Part shown: positions 1-14,299 of the stretch, piece after piece
How the letters are laid out: each line of letters opens with the position of its first letter
Numbering within the stretch: position 1 is the stretch's first letter
Assembly (NCBI GenBank): GCA_964006375.1
Contig: OZ023265.1
Location: 150,822,769 to 150,886,768 of the forward strand
Reading direction: 5' to 3'
From: Tillus elongatus
Lineage: Eukaryota > Arthropoda > Insecta > Coleoptera > Cleridae
DNA length: 64,000 bases
Program-made: the position numbers and the translations under genes
The notes under the pieces: model-generated
The model's input: only the letters and a program-made list of their open reading frames with translations
What the model was told of the DNA's origin: nothing
The model's database searches: none

Positions 1-60
1 TAGCTGGAATATATAGTCTCATGCTGTGACTTTGCTCAACCTACTTAGATCAAAATAGCA

Positions 61-1018
<958 letters not shown>

Positions 1019-1143
1019 CTTTTTAGTGAATTTTCTTTAAAAAAAATGCACTAATGAGGGATCCCGACTTTTGAATTTTGAAAAAATGTCTTCAAATGAG
1101 CGCGAACCAGGCCCACTAGAACCCATTTCCAGAGTCAGTTTCA

Positions 1144-1568
<425 letters not shown>

Positions 1569-1603
1569 TTGTATAGTACATAAATGCCGTGTTATCAATC
1601 CTG

Positions 1604-1608
<5 letters not shown>

Positions 1609-1680
<72 letters not shown>
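1609..1680. repeat. (TA)n microsatellite
   Basis: About 72 bases of TA on the far side of the foldback, directly followed by the caccgataactc block of Rep-A. Probably one TA array split by the foldback insertion. Confidence 0.96.
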
Positions 1681-1683
<3 letters not shown>

Positions 1684-2875
1684 ACCGATAACTCAAAAAG
1701 TAAGGGCCGATTTAGATTAAATTTTGTGAGTACCTTCCTTTTGCAAGTGGCTTGGGTAAGTTCGTTAGCAAGGAAAATCGGTCTAGGTTTTCCCGGAAAA
1801 TTTTGTGTTTTCTTTCGGAAAAAAATTATATCTCCGGAAGTAACAAAGTAAGGGCAACCAAATTTGGTACACGTATTTGTGTTGTAAAGAGCTAACCACT
1901 TACCAAAATTTAGATCTGTACGTTCGAAGAAAAAAGTTTTGGACAGTTAAAAAAAAATTGAGTTCTCCTCAAAACGTGAAATTCGCGATTTGAAACGTCA
2001 AACTTCGCAACATTTAGGCACAGAACCTGAAACAAATACGGATTTTGAAAAGAAAATGCCGCAAGAAGAGTGTTCTGCCTCAACCATCATTGTCCTTCAT
2101 TTTACTAAAATAGTTCCAGAAATTTCATTTCACATAGACCCTTTCTCTGATGCGGTAGTTTTAGTAAGTTTATGGTTTAACGGTCTATAATTTATAGCTA
2201 ATTTTCCTGGAAAAATTCTTTAATGAGGAGACCGCGACTTTTGAATTTTAAAAGGATTTCTACAAATGAGCGGAAACTAGGCCCCCTAGAATCCATATCC
2301 GCGTTTAGTTTCAGTTTTTATGTATCTACATATATACCAGGTGACGCATTGCTACGGTAAAGCCTAATATAACTGTTATTATACAAGAAACGAGAAAAAG
2401 TTGTAAGAGTTAATTATAGGGTGTCTTGAGCTGTATATTATAAAATTAGTTTGACAATCACCGGGTGGCCCATAAGTCGTTGGTGATACCTAAAATTTTT
2501 GTTTTCGAACATTATATACTTTTATACGAACTTATATTATTGCATTTTTGCATTTTTTGATCGAAATATGATGCATGTTTATTAGAAAATAAATCGAGAC
2601 GCAGTATCGTTTAATGGTATAAATTTTGGCGAACTTTCGTAAAAAATCAATAAAGTTCAATATAGCCGTTATTATACAAGATACGAAAAAAAATTGTATA
2701 GATTAATTATTGGGTGTCTTGAGCTACATCTTAAAAAATATTTCTACAATCACGGGGTGGCCGATAAGTCGTTGGTGATACAAATTTTCTTTTTTTTTTG
2801 ATCGAAAACGCCTTATGTTATTGCATTTTTGCTTTTTCCATCGAAATATAATGCATGTTTGTAAGAAAAGAAATT

Positions 2876-3172
2876 CTAGACGCACCAGGTGCGTTATGGT
2901 AGCGAAACTTTATTAAATGCTTCAAATTTTAATAGCTTAACTTACTATTAACCTATATGGTTCGTTGGCCAAGCAACCAGTTTTTTCTAGAACATATTAA
3001 GTTTAGTTTGGGAAATTTTTGTGCATTTTCAAATAATAAAATTATTTTGATGAAACATGGCACATTGTTTCTACTATATAGGTTATACTGGTTCCCAAAT
3101 TGGATGCCTGCTTTCTTAAAAAATACACACATATTTGATATAAAAATATTTTTATGAAAATTCACTACCACG
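2876..3172 (+). repeat. X unit of Rep-A (TIR unit, copy 1)
   Basis: A unit of about 300 bases bounded by inverted copies of a GCAGCAAGTGCGTTATGG-like end. Here the left end is degenerate (gacgcaccaggtgcgttatg) and the right end is truncated. Inside, the recurrent landmarks are an actatataggttatac motif and a gtgcattttcaaataataaa motif. No coding capacity. Confidence 0.6.
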
Positions 3173-3470
3173 CGTCCTACATTTTTTATTCAATTTAGTG
3201 TGTACAACTGAAGTTTGTACCTTTTGTATTGATCATATTCCTATATTCATATTGTTGTTATTACTAGTGACGGTCAATTAGTATTATTATAGATAAAAAA
3301 TATATGATCATTTATGTGCTTACTATTGGAATGTCCAATATACATAGATGAATCATTATTAAACAAAGTTAAGTTCTGAATGAAGTCATAGCAAAATTGA
3401 TTTATTTATTAATAGCTGTCTGGCAAACATTTTAGTGAATTTTCTTAAAAAAATTTCACTAATGGGGAGA

Positions 3471-3476
<6 letters not shown>

Positions 3477-3549
<73 letters not shown>
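3477..3549. repeat. (TA)n microsatellite
   Basis: About 73 bases of TA at the conserved position in Rep-A copy 2. Confidence 0.96.
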
Positions 3550-3551
<2 letters not shown>

Positions 3552-4196
3552 TACCGATAACTCAAAAAATAATGGACCGAGCTTGATCGAATTTGGTGAG
3601 TACGTTTCTTTTGCAAGTGGCTTGGATAAGTTCGTTATCCAGGAAAATCAGACCAGGTTTTCGCGGAAAATTTTGTGTTTTCTTTCTAGAAAAATTTATA
3701 TCTCCGGAAACAACAAAGTAAGGGCAACCAAATTTGACAGGCGTGTTTGTATTCTGAAGGGTGAACCAAAATTTAGATCTCTACGTTTAAAGACAAAAAA
3801 GTTATGGGCACTTAAAGAAAAAATATTGGAGTTTTCCTAAAAACGTCAAAGTCGCGATTTGAAACGTCATAATTGGCAATGTTTAGGCAAAAAACGTGAA
3901 ACAAATACGGATTGTGAAAAGGAAATGTTGCAAAAAGAGTGTTCTGTCAACCCTTAAGTTTAAGCTTCAACCGTCATTGCCTTTCATTTTACTAAAATAT
4001 TTACAGAAACTTCATTTCAAATAGACCCTTTCTCTGATGCTTTGGCTGTCGGTTTAGTTAAGTTGATGCTTTCGCTGTATGTTTAGTTAATTTTATGGTT
4101 TAACGGTCTATAATTTTCACCTAATTTTCGTAGAATAAATTCGTTAATGCATTTTTGCATTTTTTATCGAAATATGATGCATGTTTGTAAGAAAAA

Positions 4197-4481
4197 AATC
4201 TGGACGCAGTAAGTACGTTTTGGTAGCGAATTTTCTTTAAATCATTCAGATTTCAATATATCAATTTGCTATTCATGTAAGGTTTGTTGGCTAGGAAACC
4301 AACATTTAAGTTTCTTTTCGGAAAAATTTTGTACGTTTTCAAACAATAAGTAGTTTTGATAAAATATAGTACATTGTTTCTACTATATAGGCTATACCGG
4401 TAACCAGATTGTGCCTGCTCGCATTTGCTATTAAAAACATTTTTATGAAAATTCACTTTCATAACGCATTTGCTGCGTCCA
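4197..4481 (+). repeat. X unit of Rep-A (TIR unit, copy 2)
   Basis: Bounded by ctggacgcagtaagtacg on the left and its inverted partner ending gctgcgtccagac on the right, about 285 bases. This is one of the clearest examples that X has terminal inverted repeats of roughly 35 bases. Confidence 0.65.
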
Positions 4482-4617
4482 GACTTTATTTATTTATATA
4501 CAAATAAAATGAAATAGACAGTATGATTATCTTTTGCATGTCAAACGCTTTAAGAGGCCTCTTGCAGTGGGATCTTGATTTGGGAAATGTGACATATGTT
4601 ATAGAAAAAACTTTTTT

Positions 4618-4962
4618 TTTCTTTAACGTCTGTCTATTTCCGAGACTATGGCCAATCACCGACGTCAGGGAGCAGTTTCACCTCACTATCCTGGAAATTT
4701 TGCCGAATCTCTCCATTCCTGTAAGGAGGGTAGGGACCTTTGACATGCCCAACATCCCATGGACACGGGACCGACAGCTTTGCGTCCTCTCCGAAGGGTG
4801 GAACTTGCAGACATTCAACTTGCTCAAGTACAATGCCACAACCTCGGTTGATGTTAAAGTTACAGTGTGTACTGAAAAAGTGAAAGCAAAACCCTGAGAT
4901 CAAACGTAGTACCCTTCGGCTCAGAGGCACATGTTCTTTCCCCTGGACCACAGAGGCCTTTG
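4618..4962 (-). mobile_element. tRNA-derived SINE, copy 1
   Basis: The - strand copy starts with a tRNA-like head at about 4890-4962 (A-box-like tggtccaggg and B-box-like gtttgatctc). A conserved body follows (gttgaatgtctgcacgttcc, gttgggcacgttaaagatcc, ctggcgtcggtgattggcc) and it ends in cgttaaag plus an A-rich tail. Seven copies share this structure. Open frames of about 100-120 codons on both strands are incidental. Confidence 0.8.
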
Positions 4963-5326
4963 TTATAGAAATTATATCTGTAATTATTTTATAGCAGTGT
5001 AGGTTGTATCAGAAATTACAATAATTATTTTCATACTGAATTATCTCGAAGTTACCATAGAGACTTATTCTAAAAAGAAAAGGTTTGGACGCAGCAAGTG
5101 CGTTATCGTAGTGAATATTCATAAAAATATTTTTAACAACTACATAATAATTTTTTTAATGAAAGCAAGCCCTAAATTTGGTTACTAGTATAACCTATAT
5201 AGTAGAAACAATGTGCCACACTTCATCAAAATAACCTTATTGTTCACTAAGTGAAGATTGGAACCTCTGATGAGCACTGATAAGTACACTTGGAGAACCC
5301 AAATCACCACAACACATTTTAAAAGA

Positions 5327-5373
5327 GCTGACGATCGTTTCACTAACCAAGTTAGCGTCAGCGTCATCAGAGG
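5327..5373 (-). ncRNA. Candidate hammerhead ribozyme, - strand arm
   Basis: Mirror of the + strand motif in the other foldback arm: CUGAUGA at 5370-5364, GAAA at 5341-5338, GUC at 5332-5330. Stem II carries an extra six-base duplication (gcgtca), and stem I is only about two pairs. Probably less competent than the + strand copy. Confidence 0.4.
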
Positions 5374-5396
5374 ATGAAACATTCAGAAAGTTTCAT

Positions 5397-5437
5397 CCTC
5401 TGATGACGCTAACTTGGTTAGTGAAACGATCGTCAGG
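5397..5437 (+). ncRNA. Candidate hammerhead ribozyme, + strand arm
   Basis: CUGAUGA at 5400-5406, stem II gCUAAC-UUG-GUUAGu, GAAA at 5423-5426, stem III A-C/G-U over a GAUC palindromic loop, GUC at 5432-5434. Stem I is CCU (5397-5399) with AGG (5435-5437). The architecture matches the motif at 1389-1433, including the single unpaired base after CUGAUGA. Stem I is short, so activity might need a dimer. Confidence 0.55.
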
Positions 5438-6118
5438 TGTTATAAAATGTGTTGTGGTGATTTGGGTTCTCCAAGTGTACTTAACCTTATTGTTTGAAAA
5501 AGTACAAACATTAACAAATAATATAAACGAAAGCATGTCTGAAGACGTCATTTTCATGGGATCTGCTACATATTGGTAAAAACGCCATAACATATTTTTT
5601 GATATGTAACTAAAATGTGAAAAGGCGCAAAACAATTAAAATAAATCGAAAACAAGAACACTACAATTCTCCTCCTTGAAATCATGCATTATAATTCAAA
5701 AGAAAATGCAAAATTGCAATTATTCAATAAAAAAAAAAGAAAGTCACCAACGACTTATGGGCCAGCCTGTGATTATTAAAATAATTTTGTATAGTGCAGC
5801 TCACACCCTATAATTGACATATACAATTGTTTCTCGCATCTTGTATAATAACGGATACTAGTGAATCTGTGCATTGGTCAAAATTCGACCGTAATTGATT
5901 AAAGTTTTAAGTTTAAACGTTATTGATGTTCTTTTTTGTGATAAGAGTATACCTCTATATAATCTCAGTGCGACTTTTTGACCACAGACTTTTATGTGTT
6001 CGACAATCAGTATGAACGCAGGCATCTATACAGGTTGTCCTAATTATACTTCAAAAAAATGAGGTCATTAAAAGTTCTCACAGTTTCTTACAAAATGTTG
6101 CCACAGTCGCCATATGTA

Positions 6119-7261
<1,143 letters not shown>

Positions 7262-7269
7262 CATATGTA

Positions 7270-8157
<888 letters not shown>

Positions 8158-8597
8158 GGCGCATTGAAAACGAAACAGACCCATTTGCGTCCAGAGAATT
8201 TTTTTTCAAGAAACGCTTAAACACGTCAATTTTAATATTGAGGGGGACATGTTTTGACATAAAACTCAACTTTTCCACATCAACCCCTTAAGGGTGGTGA
8301 TAACAACCCCTATATTTTAAATAGGGAACATGGGTCGAGTGTTACATCATTTGAAAGCTCTTTCTTTTCTGAAATCAGCAGACTAATTTTTTTGGAAGTT
8401 TTATCAACTCGCTTAAAAATTATTCACAGTTGAAGATGCAAAAACGCATTTCACTCATTCCGATAAGAAATGTGTTCATAGTCAATGTTTTGTTGGTTTG
8501 TAAACAAAAAATTGACTATCAGAACATTTCTTACCAGAATGAGAGAAATGCGATTTATTATTTCAGTTTATCGGTCGATTTGATACTTGATAGTACT

Positions 8598-9476
8598 ACC
8601 GAAAATTAATTTCACAATTCAACGAATATTGAAGCATCATAAATTTCACTCGTATAAAATTCATTTTGTACAACAACTGAATGAAGGTCATTTTGATCGG
8701 CGGCTGGAGTTTTGTGAAGTTATGACTGAACGAATAGCTGATAACGGGAACTTTCTGTTCAATATCTGTTTTTCAGAAGAGTGTTTAGACATAAATTTAA
8801 AAAAAAGTCTGTGGCTAATGGACCTAACGGTCCGAGGCCAAACCAAATTACAACAACAACAACAACAACAGAAGAGTGTTCGTTTTTATTAAACTCTACA
8901 GTCAATCGTCATAATTGTCGTTATTGGGCAGATAATAATCCAAGAAATTTTCACGAAGTCCACACTCAAACTCTACAGAAATTGAATGTCTGGACTGGCA
9001 TTTTTGGAGACCGTTTAATCGGATCAATTTTTCCTGATAGCAATTTGAGTGGCGAAACGTATTTGGAGTTACTAGAAGTATCGTTTACCCTCTACTAATT
9101 GACATTGTTGAAAATGATGATCGCTATCAAGAAAATGAATTAATGTTTCAACAAGATGGAGCTCTTCCGCATTTTTCACAACGTGTTGGGGAGTTTTTGA
9201 ACAGAGAGTTTCCAGGACAATGGATCAGGCGTAGAGGTGCTATTGAGTTGCCCCCTAGATCACCGGATTTAACTTTTTTAGACTTCTTTCTATTGGGCCA
9301 TTTAAAGAGTAGAATTTACGCAACAGAACCCGATTCTCTCGAAGAATTACGACGACGCATTGTTAAAGAATGCCGTCTAATAACTCCACAAATGCTCCAG
9401 AATGTCAGAGCTCGTTTTGAAAATTTGTACTTTTGTATGGAAGCTGGTGGTCAACAATTTGAACACTTACTCAACT
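8598..9476 (+). pseudogene. Mariner/Tc1-superfamily transposase, broken (element A)
   Basis: Encodes the middle and C-terminal part of an IS630/mariner-type DDE transposase: a WTGIFGDRLIGSIF segment, FQQDGALPHFS (second catalytic Asp), an ELPPRSPDLTFLDFFLLGHLK segment (third catalytic position region), and a C-terminal GGQQFEHLLN. The N-terminal helix-turn-helix present in element B is deleted. The frame changes near 8880 and 9080-9140, and a small retro-insertion at 8786-8880 splits the catalytic core. Not functional. The family cuts and pastes its element at TA sites. Confidence 0.85.
8774..8880 (+). mobile_element. Tiny retro-insertion with CAA tail inside mariner A
   Basis: Absent from the paralogous position in element B. 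It is flanked by a direct repeat of 12 bases, cagaagagtgtt (8774-8785 and 8869-8880), and ends in an (ACA)n tail preceded by gaggccaaaccaaatt. The short body, target duplication and simple-repeat tail are typical of a severely 5'-truncated non-LTR element or SINE. Body length is about 83 bases. Confidence 0.7.
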
Positions 9477-9904
9477 GAATAAACATTTTTGAACGTTTGG
9501 TTTTGTTTTTTAGTTATTTTTAACGAAAAATTGACTAATTAGTGCATTTCTTATCACAATGAATGGAATACGTTCTTGCAACTCCAACTCTGAATAATTT
9601 TTAAACGAGTTACTAAAAATTCCAAAAAAAATAGTGTGCTGAATTCAGAAAAGAAAGAGCTCTCAAATGATGCAACACTCGACTCATGTTCCCTATTTAG
9701 AATATAAGGGTTGTGATCACCACCCTTAAGGGGTTGATGTGACAAAGTTGAGTTTTAGGTCAAAACAGGTACCCCTCAATATTAAAATTGACGTGTTTCA
9801 GCGTTTCTTTAAAAAAATTCTCTGGACGCAAATCGGTATATTTCGTTTTCAATGCTCCACCCTGTATATGTGTGTGTTTGTGTGTGAATATAAACTTATA
9901 CAAA

Positions 9905-10025
9905 TTGAAACTGACCCCGGATATGTGTCCTAGGGGGCCTAGTACGCGCTCATTTGAGGAGATTTTTTCAAAAGTCGAGATCTCTTCATTAGTGAATTTT
10001 TAAAAGTAAATTCACTAAAAAACTG
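9905..10025 (-). repeat. Rep-A distal end fragment
   Basis: Contains the reverse of the Rep-A hairpin end: gcctagtacgcgctcatttg, then cttcattagtgaatttttaa and taaattcactaa. Only this end is present. It directly follows the right flank of mariner A, so mariner A may have inserted into the TA array of a Rep-A copy. Confidence 0.6.
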
Positions 10026-10167
10026 TTAGGTCTGTCAGGTCGCATACTTTTTGTAAACACCAAATAAAACTTTAAAGTATTTAACAGTGTAATGCCGATC
10101 TTACAACTTGATTATGCATTATAAAAGTGTGGAGTGCACTGCGTATTGGCATTTAATTTATTTCATA

Positions 10168-10470
10168 GAGCCTCGGTGGTTCAGTGGTTAGTTTCTCCTT
10201 TCACTTTTTCAATACATACTGTACAATTAACATGAACCGAGGTTGTGACATTGTATTTGAGAAAGTTGAGTGTCTGCACGTTCCGCCCTTCGCAGGGGGT
10301 GTAAAGCCATCCGTCCGGTGTCCATGCGATGCTGGGCACGTCAAAGATCCCCACCCTCCTTACATAAAGGCAGGGGTTCGGCAAAATTTCCAGAATAGTG
10401 AGGTGAAACTGCTCCTTGGCGTCGGTGATTGGCCATAGTCACGAAAATAGATCGACGTTAAAGAAACAAA
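10168..10470 (+). mobile_element. tRNA-derived SINE, copy 2
   Basis: Starts cctcggtggttcagtggtta (A-box region), but the tRNA head is shortened by an internal deletion that removes the B box. The body and the cgacgttaaagaaac end are intact. Confidence 0.8.
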
Positions 10471-10840
10471 AACACAGAATTTATTTCATGCATCTACTGG
10501 GTTGATATGTTAGTGTGGTATATTAAAATAAGTTACCTGATTTTTATGAACGTAGAAACAATGATAGTAAGGCAACGCTCGGTTTTTTTCTCCACCAATA
10601 TTACTGGCTGTATTTCGCAAGTTTCCTTTATATTAAACAACAACCGAAATTTTAAGTAAAAAGAGAAACATCAGAAATACGGAAAATATGATTGTAAGTA
10701 CTACTCTATTTACTGTTGCCACAATTTAAGTAGACGAATTTGTTATAAGAAATCAAAGCTGCCGAATAAAAAGATCTGGTCAATGACCGAAATAATCATT
10801 TGAGATTGAGTTAATGTTTATTTATAAGTCTGTCTATATT
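10471..10840. other. Unassigned AT-rich interval
   Basis: No gene or recognised repeat seen between the SINE tail and mariner B. Confidence 0.4.
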
Positions 10841-12752
10841 GGGTGGCGCACTGAAAACGAAACAGACCGATTTGCGTCCAGATATATTTTTTTAAGAAAC
10901 GCTGAACCACGTCAATTTTAATATTGAGGGGGACATGTTTTGACATAAAGCTTAACTTTGTCACATCAACCCCTTAAGGGTGGTGATAACAACTCTTATA
11001 TTTTAAATAGGGAACATGGGTCGAGTGTTACATCGTTTAAAAGCTATTTCTTTTCTGAATTCAGCACACTAATTTTTTTTGAAGTTTTATCAACTCGGTT
11101 AAAAATTATTCACAGTTGAAGATGCAAAAACGCATTTCACTCACTCCGATAAGAAATGTGCTGATAGTCAATGTTTTGTTGATTTGTAAACAAAAATGGA
11201 CTCTCAGAACATTTTTTATCGGAATGAGAGAAATGCGGTTTATTATTTCAGTTTATCGGTCGGTTTGATACTTGATAGTACTACCGAAAATTAATTTCAC
11301 AATGGAGTTGAAATAATTACTCTTTTTTTCAAAAACGATGACTGTGCCAACCGTACCGCAAATTTGTTTAATGAACGACATCCGAACAAACATGTTAACA
11401 GAAAATACATTTTGGAGTTAGTTGCAAAGTTTCGACAAAGTGGTTTAATAGCCAACAAAAAACGGAATCTTGAACGTGAATTTCCGGTTAGAAATGAGAC
11501 TACTGAGATTGAAGGTTTAGGACGAATTGCTGCAGATCCAACTTTGAGCACGAGAAAATTGGCCACTGTTTCAAACATCAAAAGAAGAACTATTCAGTGA
11601 ATATTGAAGCGTCATAAATTTCACCCGTATAAAATTAATCTTGTACAACAACTGAATGAAGATGATTTTGATCGGCGGCTGGAGTTTTGTGAAGTTATGA
11701 CTGCACGAATAGCTGATAACGGGAACTTTCTGTTCAATATCTGTTTCTCAGACGATTGTACGTTTTTATTAAACTCTACAGTCAATCGTCATAATTGTCG
11801 TTATTGGGCAGATAATAATCAAAGAAATTTTCACGAAGTCCACACTTAAACTCCACAGAAATTGAATGTCTGGACTGGCATTTTTGGAGACTGTTTAATC
11901 GGACCAATTTTTCTTGATGGCAATTTGAGTGGCGAAACGTATTTGGAGTTACTAGAAGATATATTTTACCCTCTACTAATTGACATTATTGAAAATGATG
12001 ATCGCTATCAAGAAAATCAATTAGTGTTTCAACAAGATGGAGCTCCTCCGCATTTTTCACTACGTGTTAGGGAGTTTTTAAACAGAGAATTTCCAGGAAA
12101 ATGGATTGGGCGTAGAGGTGCTTTTGAGTGCCCCCCTAGATCACCGGATTTAACTTATTTAGACTCCTTTCTATGGGGCCATTTAAAGAGTATAATTTAC
12201 GCAACAGAACCGGAGTTTCTGGAAGAATTACGACGACGCATTGTTGAAGAATGCCGTCTAATAACTCCACAAATGCTCCAGAATGTCAGAGCTCGTTTTG
12301 AACAAAATTTGTAGTTTTGTATGGTAGCTGGTGGTCAACAATTTGAACACTTACTTAACTGAATAAACATTTTTGAATCTTTGGTTTTGTTTTTTAGTTT
12401 TTTTTTTAACGAAAAATTGACTAATTAGTGCATTTCTTATCACAATGAATGAAATACGTTCTTGCATCTCCAACTGTGAATAATTTTTAAACGAGTTGAT
12501 TAAACTTCCAGAAAAATTAGTGTGCTGACTTCAGAAAAGAAAGAGCTTTCAAATGATGTAACACTCGACCCATGTTCCCTATTTAAAATATAAGGGTTGT
12601 TATCACCACCCTTAGCGGGTTGATGTGACAGAGTTGAGTTTTATGTCAAAACATGCCCCCCTCAATATTAAAATTGACGTGTTTCAGTGTTTCTTAAAAA
12701 AAAAACTTTCTCTGGGCGCAAATCGGTCTGTTTCGTTTTCAATGCGCCACCC
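10841..12752 (+). mobile_element. Long-TIR mariner-like element B
   Basis: Full-length sister of element A. Its ends gggtggcgcactgaaaacga and the inverse gcgccaccc are flanked by TA, with inverted arms of about 350 bases. It retains the transposase N-terminal region missing in A. This makes it the best local reference for the family, but it is coding-defective. Confidence 0.85.
11301..12358 (+). pseudogene. Mariner/Tc1-superfamily transposase, near full length but broken (element B)
   Basis: An ATG at 11301 is followed after four codons by a stop. The real helix-turn-helix region resumes in another frame (FNERHPNKHVNRKY, then LVAKFRQSG). The frame continues to a stop at about 11600, then another segment 11604-11849 (HKFHPYKINLVQQLNEDDFD) ends at a TAA, followed by 11862-12314 with WTGIFGDCLIGPIF, FQQDGAPPHFS and a CPPRSPDLTYLDSFLWGHLK segment. 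The final GGQQFEHLLN is in a further frame. At least three disabling changes are present, so it cannot supply transposase. It is homologous to element A throughout. Confidence 0.85.
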
Positions 12753-12814
12753 TATATAATTGTAATTGATCACATGTACATGGTAGCTGCACTCTTTATT
12801 TTGTGTGTGTTTTG

Positions 12815-13157
12815 TTTCTTTAACGTCGGCCTATTTCCGCGACTATGGCCAATCACCGACGCCAGGGAGCAGTTTCACCTCACTATCCTGGAAATTTTGC
12901 CGAACCCCTGTCTTTCTGTAAGGAGGGTAGGGATCTTTAACGTGCCCAACATCGCATGGACACGGTACCGACGGCTTAACGCCCCCTCCGAAGGGCGGAA
13001 TGTGCAGACATTCAACTTGCTCAAATACAATGCCAGAACCTCGGTTGATGTTAATTTTACAGTTTGTACTGGAAAAGTGAAAGGAGTACGCCGGGATCGA
13101 ACCCGGTACCCTTCGGTTCAAAGGCACACGTTCTTACCTCTGAACCACCGAGGTCCT
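12815..13157 (-). mobile_element. tRNA-derived SINE, copy 3 (well preserved head)
   Basis: The - strand copy has a complete tRNA-like head at about 13085-13157 with A box (ggtggttcagaggtaagaac) and B box (gggttcgatcccgg). The conserved body follows, ending at the gttaaagaaac tail near 12815. The paired head regions suggest an intact internal polymerase III promoter. Confidence 0.85.
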
Positions 13158-13478
13158 CCTCTCTTTATTTTAAATAAGTATTATTAAAAGTGGAACGTCA
13201 GCAATTATCACTTTCACTTTATTTAAATAAACTTTATATTAAACACAATTCAAAAATATACCACTTAGCACACATCTCCTACGAGTGTCAATTCATTGAG
13301 TGTATTGTTTCGTCTTAATGATAATGCTTTTGAGATCGAAACATTCTATATACGACACCATAACAGGTGGATTAATCTTAGGAACGTAGAAGTATACTCA
13401 TTTCTGAACGTCACACAGCCTACGATAGACATAACTAAACATTGAATGAAAGGCTTCTCTCCAGACAACAAATTTATT

Positions 13479-13481
<3 letters not shown>
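13158..13481. other. Unassigned interval
   Basis: No gene or repeat recognised. Confidence 0.35.

Positions 13482-13565
<84 letters not shown>
13482..13565. repeat. (TA)n microsatellite
   Basis: About 84 bases of TA directly abutting a hammerhead motif on its right. Confidence 0.96.
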
Positions 13566-13567
<2 letters not shown>

Positions 13568-13611
13568 CCCGACGCGTTTCGACACTCTAAGAGGTCATCT
13601 TCAGGGGATAA
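13564..13611 (-). ncRNA. Candidate hammerhead ribozyme adjacent to (TA)n
   Basis: On the - strand: CUGAAGA box (13604-13598), stem II GAC-CUC/GAG-GUC with a bulged U and a UUA loop, GAAA (13580-13577), minimal stem III A-C/G-U over GC, GUC (13573-13571). Stem I is CCC (13607-13605) with GGG (13570-13568), extended by U-A. CUGANGA is the accepted consensus, so A at the variable position is allowed. This gaagatg...gtcgaaacgcgtc pattern is the one associated with Penelope-like elements. The cleavage product's 3' side runs straight into the TA array. Confidence 0.65.
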
Positions 13612-13864
13612 ATTTGATCAATTCTTGAAATATTGAAATTGAAACTATACAAAAGGTTCAATAGGCAGTACTTCATCCATTGTACTAGAGGCTTTGCAAC
13701 ACTACATCTGAATTAACCAGAAATTTGTCCCGAAACAAAAATCAATGAAAAAGATCGGCGATTTAAATGAACAGCAGTGATGAGGGGCATAAATTTGTTG
13801 TCTGATGAGAACCCTTTCATTCAATGTTTAGTAGACGTATACAGTAAAGATACATTAAATTAAT

Positions 13865-14095
13865 AACACAATTATTGTAAATAGTTATAACAAATCCCGC
13901 AACACGTCAATTTTAGATTAAAAAATAACATCCTGCAACGTTAAAAATGCACATCGACATTCAACCCCATTCGAGTGACAGTTGCATCCTCAACTCTTTC
14001 TATAGGAAGCAGGGGCTTGTGACACTCCATTTGAAACATCTCCTCATTATCTATTTAAAATGCTGTAGTTTTAAAATTTGTTACATAAATCAAGA
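13865..14095 (-). repeat. Terminal fragment of a mariner-like element (family D)
   Basis: Reverse-complement relative of the right end of the relic at 18280-19310. Shared phrases, inverted, are ttcaacccc...gagtgacagt, aggaagcaggggcttgtgac and catcctgcaacgtt. Only one end is present. The following X start (ggacgcagcaagtgcattat) is at 14108. Confidence 0.55.
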
Positions 14096-14299
14096 GTAAA
14101 AAAAGTTCGGGACGCAGCAAGTGCATTATTGTAGTGAATTTTCATAAGAATTGTACACTATTAGTAAGGTTGAAACTAATTCTTTGCATTTAAAGGGATC
14201 TTGGAGATTGGTTTTAGAGGTCACAGTAAGCGATTACTTGAAGAAATGTCTATTTTCTTTGGAGCTAGAAAATTAAAATTTGATACATATATGCAAATA

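Larger units (their letters stand above)
3425..4481 (+). repeat. Rep-A composite repeat, copy 2
   Basis: Begins with the same hairpin end (ttagtgaattttctt), then is cut directly to a TA array, followed by the caccgataactc-type block and the X unit. It lacks most of the block between the TA array and the hairpin end, and also the ataagtcgttgg block, so it is a deletion derivative. Confidence 0.65.
5245..5482. repeat. Hammerhead-bearing foldback element, 238 bp
   Basis: Arms from 5281 (taagtacacttggagaaccc) and to 5483 (inverse) form an almost complete palindrome around a short attcagaaag loop. It is flanked by a direct repeat of 11-12 bases, aaccttattgtt, at 5233-5244 and 5483-5494, and the interrupted host sequence is an X unit. 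This is good evidence of insertion as a unit. Each arm contains a hammerhead-like core, one on each strand. Related copies lie at 33230 and 63596. Confidence 0.8.
5083..5870 (-). repeat. Rep-A fragment with X unit, interrupted by a foldback
   Basis: Starts with the X end (tttggacgcagcaagtgcg), runs to 5244, is interrupted by the foldback at 5245-5482, and resumes at 5483. It continues into the blocks with cgacttatgggccagcctgtg and cttgtataataacgg that mark Rep-A in reverse orientation. The TA array and distal end are absent. Confidence 0.6.

Noticed and set aside
13085..13157. tRNA gene
   Set aside because: A and B boxes are present, but the sequence is the head of a SINE that continues into the conserved body. 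No complete cloverleaf with an intact anticodon arm could be drawn by eye.
12687..13187. ORFs of 94-166 codons over the SINE copies (also at 4523, 10184, 25075 and 63331)
   Set aside because: The same family peptide appears on both strands of a tRNA-headed SINE and is disrupted differently in each copy. Best explained as open frames in a conserved non-coding body.
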